A stretch of 64,000 nt of DNA from Salticus scenicus (Eukaryota > Arthropoda > Arachnida > Araneae > Salticidae), in the NCBI GenBank assembly GCA_963930645.1, contig OZ005652.1, positions 321,666,238-321,730,237 on the forward strand. The letters are read 5' to 3'. The notes under the pieces were generated by a model that was not told the origin of the DNA, ran no database searches, and saw nothing but the letters and a program-made list of their open reading frames with translations. How positions within the stretch are numbered: position 1 is the stretch's first letter; each line of letters starts with the position of its first letter. Positions 48,019-59,350 of this stretch are shown here, in pieces. A program made the position numbers and the translations under genes.

Positions 48019-48231
48019 CAGTCGGTAACAAAAGTGTCCGAACACTAGCAAAAATTCCTATGTAAAAAAAGTACACTTCATACGGTTTTGTTAAATAAAT
48101 CCTTATCGAATCCTGTCCTTAGTCAGTGTAAGAACACGATTCGATAAGGATTTATTTAACGAAATCGTATGAAGTGTACTTTTTTTACATAGGAATTTTT
48201 GCTAGTGTTTGGACACTTTTGTTACCGACTG
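48019..48231. mobile_element. 213-bp Tc1/mariner-type MITE, copy 2
   Basis: It starts with cagtcggtaacaaaagtg and ends with the complement of it. The arms are almost perfectly complementary over about 95 bases, and TA lies at both flanks (48017-48018, 48232-48233). Its sequence and length match 31313-31525. The frame at 48174-48365 only runs through its right arm. Confidence 0.9.
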
Positions 48232-48249
48232 TACCTCAGGTGCCTAGGC

Positions 48250-48428
48250 CTATAGGTGAAATTACATCCGTGGGGGTCTTCGCAAGTGGTCCTAGCCCGT
48301 ATGTACGCGAGTTTCGGCGAAGACCATGGAAAACTCTTATTGGCTTGTCGGTGAGCACGGCCTGAGATCGAACCAGGCGTTCACATCTAGCAGCTTTGAG
48401 CACAGAACCGTTCGGCCACTGGTGGGAT
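48250..48428 (-). mobile_element. tRNA-derived SINE-like sequence
   Basis: Read on the minus strand from about 48428 it has an A-box-like gtggccgaacggttctg and a B-box ggttcgatctc about 45 bases later, followed by a ~100-base non-tRNA body. This is the layout of a tRNA-derived SINE head. It is GC-richer than its surroundings. I could not define a tail or target duplication. Confidence 0.55.
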
Positions 48429-48950
48429 CAGCATTTTATTTGCGTTTATGAAATCTAGCCCAAATAAATTCAGGATTTGTTATATATTTGGTTATATTTA
48501 AATCTTGAAAACGATTCTTCCATGCATTAAAAATAAATCTATATATCAGGAATAAAAATAAATCTATATATTAAACTCGACTATTAAAAAAACAATCAAA
48601 AATAAAATCGTTTTTGACACTGTGACAAACTCATTCCGGCAGTCAAACCATTCCAATTACTCGCAAATCAGTATATATAATTTTCAAACATTTAGCCTCT
48701 TTTAAAAAATGTGTGTTAATGCCTTTAAAATCCAATTTGCTTGTTATCTTTGCCGTTTATCTGCGATTTGCCTCAGGTAATCTCATCAAGCATCCATACA
48801 GAACACAAAAGGAGCTGCTAAAACATACGTCACTTTCTCTCGAAACTTTCATAATTTCCTAAGCTTGATTGGATACGCTAAAAAGAACCAGATGAGCAAC
48901 AGCTAGTGACCCGTTACAAAGTGAAATCGCAATATTCTATCAGCTGGGCG
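48429..48950. other. Intergenic stretch upstream of a possible promoter
   Basis: No gene recognised. Bases 48760-48950 become less AT-rich, with acgtcac and tgattgg words that may belong to a promoter region. Confidence 0.4.
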
Positions 48951-48991
48951 CCTAGCGTACCAATCGCAGTGTGTAAAAATCTGTACCAATA

Positions 48992-49023
48992 TATAAATAA
49001 GGTCCGCCCGCTGTCGGAAATCA
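48992..49023 (+). promoter_or_regulatory. Candidate TATA promoter with initiator
   Basis: TATAAATA at 48992-48999 lies in an unusually GC-rich patch. TCATTT around 49021-49026 puts an initiator-type A at 49023, 31 bases from the first T of the TATA box, the spacing expected for arthropod core promoters. A short candidate coding exon follows. Confidence 0.45.
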
Positions 49024-49098
49024 TTTTCGGAAAAGTGTCTGTTCCTACAGTAGTCATTCCAAAAGTAATACACCCATATAAGAGAGATGCACCTTCAA
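49023..49098 (+). CDS. Candidate orphan first exon encoding four residues
   Basis: From the putative start site a ~64-base leader reaches ATG at 49087. It encodes MHLQ and is cut by a strong donor, CAA before gtaaga at 49099. Arthropod cuticle-protein genes often have exactly this form: a TATA promoter, a short leader and a first exon of about four codons interrupted within the signal peptide. No matching second exon was found downstream in the window. The later half of the exon lies in a unit that is tandemly duplicated 280 bases downstream, which weakens the case. Confidence 0.3.
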
Positions 49099-49640
49099 GT
49101 AAGAAAAATTTATCCGAGATTTAATATTTATTTTTAAACTTTCGTGTTCAAAATATATTAAAATTATAATTTGAATAATATTTAACTATATATTCAAAAA
49201 TTTTTAGAAACTTAATATGATATTTAAAAATGTATATAATAAAATCATTGGTCATATCATCATACTTATAGTAAATAAATAACGTTTATTTCTATAAAAT
49301 ATTATATTAGTCATGATTTAATTACTTTTGTAATTATTAAAAATGTAATACACCCATATGAGAAACATACATCTCTGAACAAGAAAAGTTTTGCAGATAC
49401 TTAATTCTTGGTTTCTTTAATTTTAAATTATATTAAAAAATTTATATGAATTTATTTTTATAAGTTTCGGATAATTCAAACATCAATGTTTAACTAAATA
49501 ACTACTGATATGATTTAGAAAAAAATTATAATAAAATCATTAATAGTACCATTCCCTTTAATGCTAAACAAATGAAATTTATTAATATGAAATAATTTAT
49601 ATAAATCATGATTTAATTAATTTTATGATTATTAAAAAAA
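49065..49640 (+). repeat. Tandem duplication, 280-bp unit
   Basis: gtaatacacccatat begins at 49065 and 49345, and the following sequence (including tcatgatttaatta near 49312 and 49608) is similar in both. The second copy lacks the ATG and the clean donor of the first. Confidence 0.75.
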
Positions 49641-50018
49641 AAAAAAAAAAATGAATAATATGTAAATATATTTCTTTGATTTTTTGTTTATAGTCGCTTT
49701 TTTCTATTATCCGTATGGAAATATACATACTTTAGAAGTATGCAGTTAATCCTGAAAAATTGTCTATACTGATTTACATATGAAATAAGATATGAATTTT
49801 TATAATTATTCTAATGTGATTTAAGAGAATTAATAAATATATGATAATGGAAAGTGGTTAGTTTCACAGTATAATCCAATCAGATGTGATCTTGCTATGA
49901 ACAAGAAATTTTGTTATCTTGAAAAGTTGTGTGACTGAATAAATAAGTTAGTTTAATAATTTCATGTTTTTCTTGTTTATAAATAAAACTTTCTTTGCCA
50001 CATTTTTGTGAATAATTA

Positions 50019-50020
<2 letters not shown>

Positions 50021-50064
<44 letters not shown>

Positions 50065-50068
50065 TATA

Positions 50069-50102
<34 letters not shown>

Positions 50103-50103
50103 C
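50021..50103. repeat. (TA)n and (ATT)n microsatellites
   Basis: About 40 bases of TA repeat, then about ten ATT units. Copy B has the ATT run (57361-57390) but not the long TA run. Confidence 0.95.
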
Positions 50104-50536
50104 ATCTTTTCATAAAATATTTTGTTATATGCAAATAAATGTTATACACATTTCATATATTGTAAAAAGAAAAAAAATCATTATTATTCAAGGCATTGGA
50201 TTTATAAAAAAAATTTTGACTTTCAGTTTTCAATGAATTTACACATTTTGAGATCTCCTGAACACGATTTAACCACTTTTTTTTAAACGCCAGTCTGTCT
50301 GTGTGTGGGGGACGAAAATTCTATGACAACTTCCTCTCGAGAAATAATATCTCATAAAAATTATTTTTAGACATAAATTGGTACTTATAAAATTTGATGC
50401 GTGTTGCTCAAGATACGACACTTTAACCCTGTTTTATCATATTTTTTAATGTGGTAGCATTGGCAAAATTCCGTGTGAATGTACAAAATGATGATTGTTT
50501 TTAACCAATCATTTTGAAAATTATATATATTTATAT

Positions 50537-51012
50537 ACCGGGTGTCCCATAAGTCTGTAGACATTTCCAAAATTCATAAAAATTGAAGGAATCGGTAGAA
50601 TTGAACGCAATTTGCGAAAAAGTACTTCTAGTAAAGGGGGATTTTAAAAAAAACGAAAGAGTATTTAAAATTTTAAAATTTTCGTCGCTAGAGGGCACTG
50701 AACGTGTTCAAATCAAACATTTCCGTGAAAAACAATATTTATTTACATGCAAATGTTTCAATTCGTATAAATTCTATTCTATGTGTTCGTTATCACCACA
50801 AATTACAGTTTCCAAATACGTTACAACACTACCAACTGCAGTTTCAGTCGTCGTGGAGGTTCTTACTTGAGGAAAAGCATAACTTTTTTGTTTCTTTACA
50901 AAAAAAAAAAAAAAAACATCAGGAATAACTTTTTTGCAAACCGCGTTAAATTTTGCCAATTCCTTCAATTTTTATGATTTTTTGAAATGTCTACAGACTT
51001 ATGTGATACCCG
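50537..51012. mobile_element. MITE with ~90-bp terminal inverted repeats, copy A
   Basis: The left end cgggtgtcccataagtct and the complement of the right end cgggtatcacataagtct are inverted. The pairing continues through gtagacattt and cataaaaattgaaggaat to the gtttgcgaaaaagt region. The flanks are TATA-rich. No transposase is present; the short frames inside do not persist in copy B. The ends resemble those of mariner-like elements, but the superfamily is uncertain. Confidence 0.8.
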
Positions 51013-51296
51013 ATATATATATATATATACGATTGTAACAGTTCACTGGGATAAAATTTTTGTGTATGTAAAAAGCATCGCTTCTCCTTCCTTCGCTTAC
51101 GGGTGAAAATTGTCAAAGTGGGTATATTTAAAAAAAAAAAAAAAAAAAAAAAAAACTCGTCAATGCCGTTGAAAATGAATTTTTGAAATATGTCTATGTT
51201 ATAATTTGAAGGAAAATTATCAATCTTCTTCTTCTTCTTTTTTTTTTTTTTTTTTAAGGAAAAATGCCTTTTCTAAAATATCGGCTATGTCGAGTA

Positions 51297-51329
<33 letters not shown>

Positions 51330-53215
51330 GGGGGGGGTACTTTTCTCAGATGAAAATTGTCTGTATTCGAGTAGAAAAATGAAAAAAAATAATTTTAATA
51401 AATAATATTTTTACAGGAATTTACATAGAATAAATATAGAAGAAAGCTTTGTGATAGACACAACGTACTAGTTTTTAATTTGGGGCGATAAGTTTAAATT
51501 AATTCATTTTATAGAGTTTGACCTTTGGTAATTATAAGCTTGTGGTAAATGTAATACTTAAAGAGAAAATTAGTAAAAAATTTTATATCAAAACATATAG
51601 CAGGCCCAGTATATTTTACAGTTATCATACTGTTCATTCTATATTTGTACAAATTAATTTATACATGTTTTATTATTTATTTTATTTGTCGTTGTAATAA
51701 TATATTCTATTGCCTTCTTTACTTTTATGATGTATATTTCTTTTGCTAAGCTGAACATTAATAAAAAAAAAAATAAAAAAAAATAAAAACTGCAAATTAT
51801 GTGATTTTTGTGGCAGTTTTCTTTAAAAAGGAAGTTTCCCGTAAATGTATTGAGAAAATCCGGTGGAGAAATGAATGTAACTTAATTTTATGGATTTCGT
51901 CCTTTAAACATAAAAAATGGGAATTTCTGTAAAAGTTTAAGAAATAAATAACGGCTTTTTATATTTTTTTAACTAAATTTAGAAATGTGATATTAAACTG
52001 ATTTAAAAAATATAGATATATATATATATATATTTACTTGTTTCACTTTATTTGGAAGAATTTAATCTTTTAAATTTAAAATAAGTATTTTCTGTAAAAT
52101 AAATAAATAAATTTAAAAAAAGTTTAATTAATGTCATAATACCCTAAAACTAAAGTTTAATAGAAAATAAAAAAGTATTTATCCAATCTGAAATTTTATG
52201 CTATTATCGTTATTATTAAAGTAAATAGTGATATTTTTTGGACATGAATAACGAATTTTTTCTTCTTTTTTAAATAAATTTTAAAAATTTAACACAAAAT
52301 GTAAAAAAAAAAAAAAAGATGTTGTGCATTTTTTATTTTATTTAGAAAAATTTAATCAAAATTTTAAGTAAACATTTGCTGTAAAATTGTAAAAGATTAA
52401 TTTAATTAATATCATAACACTGTACAAACATAAAGTTAAACAACGAAAAAAAAGTTATAGTGTTTATCCAATCTAAATTTCCATACTAAGCGTTAATCTA
52501 AAGGTAAAGGGTGATTAATTTTTGGTCAAAAATAATGCGATTTTTTATTTTATTTTTGACTAAATTTTAAGTTAACATTTTCTGTAAAATTGAATAACAG
52601 ATTAAATTAATGTCATATCACCCTATAACTTTAAAGTTAAAAAAAAAAACTTAATTATAGCAGGCAAAAAATTGTAGTATTTATCCAATCTCAATTTCCA
52701 TGCTGTTATCATTAATCTAAAGGAAAACAGTGATAATCTGTTGACAGTATAAGCGTAATTTTCTTTTTAAAAATATACAAATGCATTTTTAAAGACATTG
52801 TTATTGCTATCATTGTTTCCAAGTGATTTAAAATACTATAAAATTATTGATTATATAAAATTAAAGCGATAACCCGTTTTCTCGTTTTCTTGTTCTATGC
52901 AAATGAACATATGAACATAAATTTTAGATAAAATGTTTGTTGACAAATCATTAATCAGACCTTATAATTTTTAACGAGAGTAATAGTTGTTTTCAAACTT
53001 TTTCAAAAAGAAAATATATACAAGTAAAAAATGTATATACATTAAAAAATATATATATACAGTTTTATGCGATAAAACTGAATGAGAAATCGTGTTAAGA
53101 TTGGACAATACCTAATCTCGCCGACAGCCAAGTTCCATGTTATTGTATGGGAAAATTTATTTCCACAATTACTCATTACCTAATGTATTTTTATTATTAT
53201 TATTATTCGCTGAGA

Positions 53216-53660
53216 AAAAATTCTGTAACTGACATCTAGAATCTAAATTGTGACTCTAGAAAAAATAGAAATTATAGTCCCCTTGGAAAGCTAGTTCTAG
53301 AAGCCCCTATTAGAATTCTAGAGCGTTTGCCTATATTCTCGTGGGCAAAATTATTTAAAAATCTCTGCAAATAAATGAGACTACAAGAGGCGGGTTTCTG
53401 CAACTATAATCTTGGTTTAATACCACATTCTAGAAAATCAAGCGAGAATTTCTCGCAACATAAATGATTCAGTATATTTAGAGTATTCAGAATATTGTTT
53501 CATCATCTAGAAATACACTAGAAATTATCGATGATTCCGTCTATTCAGTTTATTGGCGTGCCTTATGCGCATAGCTTGGAAATCTACATTTCTAGTTAAG
53601 GGCTTTAGAAAATATTTACTTATTCATTGTAGAGAAAAGCGGTATATATTTTTTTCTCAG
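53216..53660. other. Segment present only in copy A, with six TCTAGA sites
   Basis: Relative to copy B (around 61340-61370) this ~445-base stretch is extra. TCTAGA occurs at 53235, 53255, 53296, 53317, 53429 and 53506; two of these sit in TTCTAGAA. The first four are spaced 20, 41 and 21 bases. No gene recognised. Confidence 0.7.
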
Positions 53661-54950
53661 TGTTCCGTTTTCACATTCAGAAAATTTTCAATCATTAAAT
53701 TAGTATTATTTATTTATTTATTTGTTTATTTATTTGAGTTTAAAAAAAAAAAAAAAAAAAACTATATTTTCGCATTTTTTAACTGGGAAATAATCTATTA
53801 AAAATGTGAAAAAGCAAGTTTTCAAAAATGAGTACTAATATTAAGATCAATGAACTCCAGAATGTAAAAAAGTAATTAAAAAAATGTATTAGGGAGTGAG
53901 TAATTGTGGAAACAAATTTTCCCATGGAATAACACGGGCCTTAACTGTTGGTGAGATTAGGCATTGTCCGCTCTTAAGAATGCATTACAGATAAATGAAC
54001 ATACACATACCTTCAGCATATGTTAAATGAAAACAGAATTTTTCTTCCTATATTTACTTTCCTTTTCTTTTTTTCTTGTACGAATAATTTTTTTTTTTTT
54101 TTTTTTTTTTCATACAAACATGCAGTTCGGATGCAATATTAGTTACAAAATTATTTATTGAAACTTTATTATTCTCGTGAAATTCACAGTCTAATACAGA
54201 GTAATAATTTACATTTTTTGAAAAGCTCTTTGTGGAAGAAAATGAAAAATAAATGCAGGAAGAAAAATCCGTCTTTAATTTGATATTTGGAGGTATGTGT
54301 ATTTTCACCTATCTGTAACGCATCCTTAACACTCGTTCTCATTTATTTATTTATTTATTTATTTATTTCCTAAAATTGTCTAAACTTTTCATTGTTTCAA
54401 AAACTTACTTTTGAATATATATATAAGTAATATAGGTTTTTAAATTAATACTTAAGTTAAAGTTATACAAAATTCGCTTAATTAATTGGTGATGAACCTG
54501 CTAGAGAAATTTTATGTCTATATGTTGAATTTATTTAAAAATTATGTTCAAAGGTTGAAAGCAAGAAATGGGGAAATTGTTCTGATTTGCATGTCAGTGT
54601 ACGTTCATTTATGAAAAATTTAATTCGAAATTCGTAGAAATTTAATTCGACGTTTATTATAATTTATAAAATAAATAATAATACTTTTATTATTCTTTTA
54701 GAACAATTACTATCTTTTAAAGTACCCAAATACCTTTTAAAGCATTTATTTCGTTTAGAAATAACAAATCTTTATCTTTTACCCTTCACCTAAAACATAA
54801 AAAAAGTTAGTATAAAAATTAAATATTGACAATATATATAAAACACCGGCATTTTTAAGGTTTTTTAACAAGCATATAAATAAAGGTAGCGTGGGATTCT
54901 GCCCCACTACAAATAATCTTAAATTAATCTTTAAAAAAAATCTACAGAAC

Positions 54951-55091
54951 ATCTTAAGTTATTTGGCCCACTTCTTAAGCCTACATATTCTGCAGATTTT
55001 CTTCATATTTCTGAAGAATATTTACAGAATATAATCTTAAGATTTTTTTTCAAAATATATAGGCTTAAAAGTGGGCCAAATGACTTAAGAT
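54951..55091. repeat. Imperfect palindrome, ~38-bp arms
   Basis: atcttaagttatttggcccac and ttcttaagcctacatat at 54951-54990 mirror 55057-55091. The ~66-base centre contains further symmetric gaagaatatt/aatcttaag words, and ctgcagatt words flank the arms. Confidence 0.75.
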
Positions 55092-55689
55092 ATTCTGCAG
55101 ATTATATTTTTAAAGATATTTTTAAGAGGTTTCAGTAAAATCTACAGAAAATCTGCAATTTTTCACATACATGGTAAATAATTACAAGAAATATAAATAA
55201 ATAAATAATAAAATACAAATTTTAGTTTATTTATTTTTTATTTAACATTCTATCCACTTGTATATTAGTTAAAAAAGCTTTTTAAAAACGGTGCTCGATA
55301 TTCAGAATAAAATATAATTTAGTTGTCATGAAATTTTTCTTTTTTTTGAAATTTTCTATTATGAAAAATAACAGACAAATAATTCAGATCTGTTTATACA
55401 ATAAAAGATAAAATATAAAATGTAAAGTTAATTAAAAGTTATCAATTAATCAAAACGTTTAAAAAGCCGTTAAATAAGTTATACATTCAAACTTTAACTT
55501 GTTTTATTTATATATTTTTAGGCTAGATTTAAAATTGAAAAAAAAAAAAAAAAAAAATCTTAGAAAATCTGATTTTATTTACACTCATAACAAAAAGGGA
55601 AAGAATTTTTCAAAAACATTAATAGTTATTAGCAAAAATTTAGTTATATAACTACATTAAAAATGCTTAAACAACAACAACAAAAAAAT
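55092..55689. other. Gene-free AT-rich stretch
   Basis: No gene recognised; A runs near 55540 and 55700. Confidence 0.5.
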
Positions 55690-57180
55690 AGCTTTGTAAT
55701 AAAAAAAAAAATCGCGAAATTTTTGAAAATAATTAATAAAAAGTATCACAAACAATTGACATTCATCATTCTAAATGAGTTTTAATCCCTATTTTAATGT
55801 TACTATGAGACATGTTCTACAAAATTCAGACTATTTTGTATGTGTGTGTGTCTGTTTAAAAACTTATGCCAATGCTTTTATTTTGATCTTTATAAAAATC
55901 ACCTTATTATGCATATTTATACATGTATGTGCACAAACGAAACATGTAATTTACTTAAACAAAACATACCATGAAAGTGGTTTACTGTATATTTACAAAA
56001 AAAAAAAAAAAACTGCTAATTAAAAAAAAAATATATATATATATATACTAATCAAACTCCAATTTATATCTATTTAATAATGCTATCTACTATTTTCTTT
56101 AAAATGAAGCAAAAAAAAGTTTTTAAATGTATCGATTTTTGAATATGAGCGCATATCAGTTTTTGGCTTTCGATCGACACAGTATCTCGAAATGTGAAAC
56201 CTAATTTGTTAAAAAATTTTATAAAAAGCACCATATTTTGCTTATTTATATTTCAATGCACAAAAGGAACATGAAATTCATCTGAAGTGAAAACATTTTC
56301 AAACCTTTTACTGTATATTTACAATAAAACTTACCGATAACTGCTAATTTTTGCGAAGCGCGAAAAGGAAATTTATTTTTTCACATTTGTTTCACAAAAA
56401 ACAAAAACGAAAAAAAAATCCATACTGAAAATGCAATCTGTAACTACTCTATCCTTTTATCTATTACATTCTTTAAAATGAAGCAAAAAAAAAAAAAAAA
56501 AAAAAGCTTTCAAATATATAAATTTTGAATATGAGATATGAGATTTTACGTTAGGGCGACATTGTACCGCGAAATACGAAAACTAATTTCTAAAAAATTT
56601 CCTTCAAAAGCCCCTTATTCTGCATACATATACTTCAGTGCACAAAAGGAACATTATATTCACCTAAAGTAAACACATTTTAAACTTTTTACAGTATATT
56701 TACAATAAAACTTACTAATAATTGCTCATTTTTGCGAAGCGCTAAAAGGAAATTGTTTTTCTCATTTGTATCACAAAAAAAAAAAAAAAAAAAAAAAAAA
56801 ATAATAATAATAATACTCAAAATGCAATTTATATTTATACTTTTATTTATTATTTTCTTTAAAAGGGAGCAAAAAGGAAAAAGCTTTAAAATATAACAAT
56901 TTTTGAATATGAGATTATATGAGTTTTCACGTCCGGGCGACATTGTACGGCGAAATCCGAAAACTAATTTCTCAATAATTTCCCTCAAAAGCCCCTTATT
57001 CTGCGTACTTATACTTCAATGCACAAAATAACATTATATTCACCTAAAGTAAACACATTTTAAACTTTTTACAGTATATTTACAATAAAGCTTACCAATA
57101 ATTGTTCATTTTTGCGAAGCGCTAAAAGGAAATTGTTTTTGACATTTGTTTCACAAAAAACAAAAAAATCGAAAATTGAA
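55690..57180 (+). repeat. Tandem array with 380-bp period, about four units
   Basis: ttttgcgaagcgc anchors at about 56350, 56729 and 57109, giving spacings of 379-380. Other anchors (ttttgaatatgag near 56140, 56512 and 56900; ttacagtatatttacaata) repeat in step. The first unit is more diverged. Each unit carries an A run of different length. Confidence 0.9.
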
Positions 57181-57819
57181 AATTTTACAGTTAGTATTAA
57201 ATATATTTAAAGTTATCACGTTCAAAATGACATAAAATATATATTAATTATGTAAATTAGTAGAAAATAAGAATCATGAAATAGTTAAAAGGAAAGACTA
57301 AGAAAAGAATAAAACTTAATAAATAATTTAGTTTAGTATTTTCATGTTTTTCTTATATACATTATTATTATTATTATTATTATTATTATCATTTCAGAAA
57401 ATATTTTGTTATATATAAATCAATGTTATACACATTTGATATATTGTAAAAAATATTTATTACTATTTAAGGCATTGGATTTATAAAAAAAAAAAATTGA
57501 CTCCCAGTTTTCAATGAATTTACACATTTTGAGATCTCCTGAACACGATTTAACCACTTTTTTTTAAACGCCAGTCTGTCTGTGTGTGGGGGACGAAAAT
57601 TCTATGACAACTTCATCTCGAGAAATAATATCTCATAAAAATTATTTTTAGCCATAAATTGGTACTTATAAAATTTGATGCGTGTTGCTCAAGATACGAC
57701 ACTTTAACCCTATTTTATCATACTTTTTAATGTGGTAGCATTGGCAAAGATCCGTGTGAATGCACAAAATGATGATTATTTTTAACCAATCATTTTGAAA
57801 ATTATATATATTTATATAC

Positions 57820-58187
57820 CGGGTATCCCATAAGTCTGTAGACATTTAAAAAATTCATAAAAATTGAAGGAATCGGTAGAATTGAACGCGGTTTGCGAAA
57901 AAGTACTTCTAGTAAAGGGGGATTTAAAAAAAAAAAAAAAAAGAATATTTAAAATTTTAAAATTTTCATCGCTAGAGGGCGTTGAACTTTTGTAAATCAA
58001 ACATTTCCGTGAAAAACAATATTTATTTACATGCAAATGTTTCATTTCGTATAAATTCTATTCTATGTGTTCGTTATCACCACAAATTGCAGTTTCCAAA
58101 TGCGTTACAACACTACCAACTGCAGTTTCAGTCGTCGTGGCGGTTCTTATTTGAGGAAAAGCATAACTTTTTATTTTTTTTCCTTTA

Positions 58188-58220
<33 letters not shown>

Positions 58221-58316
58221 ATCAAGAATAACTTTTTTGCAAACCGCGTTAGATTTTGCCAATTCCTTCAATTTTTATGATTTTTATGAAGTGTCTACAG
58301 ACTTATGTGATACCCG
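57820..58316. mobile_element. MITE with ~90-bp terminal inverted repeats, copy B
   Basis: Same element and same flanks as 50537-51012, so it was already present before the segment duplicated. It differs by point changes and a longer internal A run (58191-58218). Confidence 0.85.
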
Positions 58317-58455
58317 ATATATATACGATTGTAACAGTTCACTGGGATAAGATTTTTGTGTATGTAAGAAGCATCGATTCTCCTTCCTTCGCTTACGGGT
58401 GCAAATTTTCAGAGTGGGTATATTAAAAAATACTCGTCAATGCCGTTGAAAATGA

Positions 58456-59350
58456 ATTTATATCCATGTACTGTCCGTTTTCGTAAACCATGTCTACCTC
58501 TCGCGGAACGATCCTACTCGGAAAAGGGGTGATGCGTTGAATGAGATGGGCACTTAGCCAAATGCGCTTTTCGTTCTACACGTGTTCGTTTTCTTTTTAT
58601 GAGTCTTAAATTTTAATTAACAATATTTTATTTAATGTAATTTATATGACAATATGCGCGAAAAATAAAAGGTGTAAAATAATCATGATAAAAAAATCTA
58701 ATGATTTGATTTAAATACGATTTTCTGTAAATTTCTGTAAAATAGAGATCCAAAAATATGGTATTTTTATTTTAGCAGTATAATTTAAAAGAAAAAAATA
58801 TATTACTTTTACTACAGGTAAAGTCTACTGTAAACGTTGTTCTTTTTCTCTTCTTTTATTAATGAATTATGTAAATTTTACCTAATTTAAGTCATTTTTA
58901 ATTAATTTACTACTATAATCAGTGCATGAAACAAGTGTTCAGGTATGACAGATATAGTACGAATTTAGAGATCAAGTAAGCAAATAAAAATAATTTTAAC
59001 TGAAAAAAAAAAAGAAGAAGAAGAAAGAAAACAGGCATTTACTTTTAAGTTTACGGATTTTATTTTGCATCGAAGAATAAAACTGATCTTCTACACTTAT
59101 TTAAAAATTACAAGGGGGAAAAATCAGCATTTTGCCTTTATACGAATATAACGAAGAAGTATCGCCTCAAAATTCAATAATGTCCTGAAAAGAAAAAAAA
59201 AAGAAAAAAGAAACCGCAACTTATCTCTCACTCGTAAAATGTAAACATTCTCTCATCTTCTACGCTTCTACCCTATTTTAACAAAATCAATGCAGACCTC
59301 ACGCATGCGCATAGGTGAGCAGGGTCACAGCTAACGAAAACAAACAATAT
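58456..59350. other. Segment present only in copy B
   Basis: Copy A passes directly from the gccgttgaaaatgaatttt block to the gttataatttgaag block; copy B has about 890 bases between them. It has a GC-richer start (ctcgcggaacgatcc) and end (cgcatgcgcataggtgag). No gene or terminal repeat recognised. Confidence 0.65.

Larger units (their letters stand above)
49940..54905 (+). repeat. Segmental duplication, copy A
   Basis: Colinear with 57310-62967. Shared landmarks include the ttacacattttgagatctcc core, the 476-bp MITE, a ggtactttctcaga-type T/G tract, and the tagcaggcccagtatattt block. Further ones are the atctcgccgacagccaag block and the acacataccttcagcatatg block near the end. No coding frame is conserved between the copies beyond chance. 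Confidence 0.9.

Noticed and set aside
48174..48365. 63-codon frame over the MITE edge
   Set aside because: It spans the MITE arm and the SINE body, two unrelated repeats.
51290..51350. Poly-T followed by G run as a G-quadruplex or regulatory site
   Set aside because: A single G(9) run gives no quadruplex pattern; the tract is a variable homopolymer also seen, altered, in copy B at about 59395-59575.
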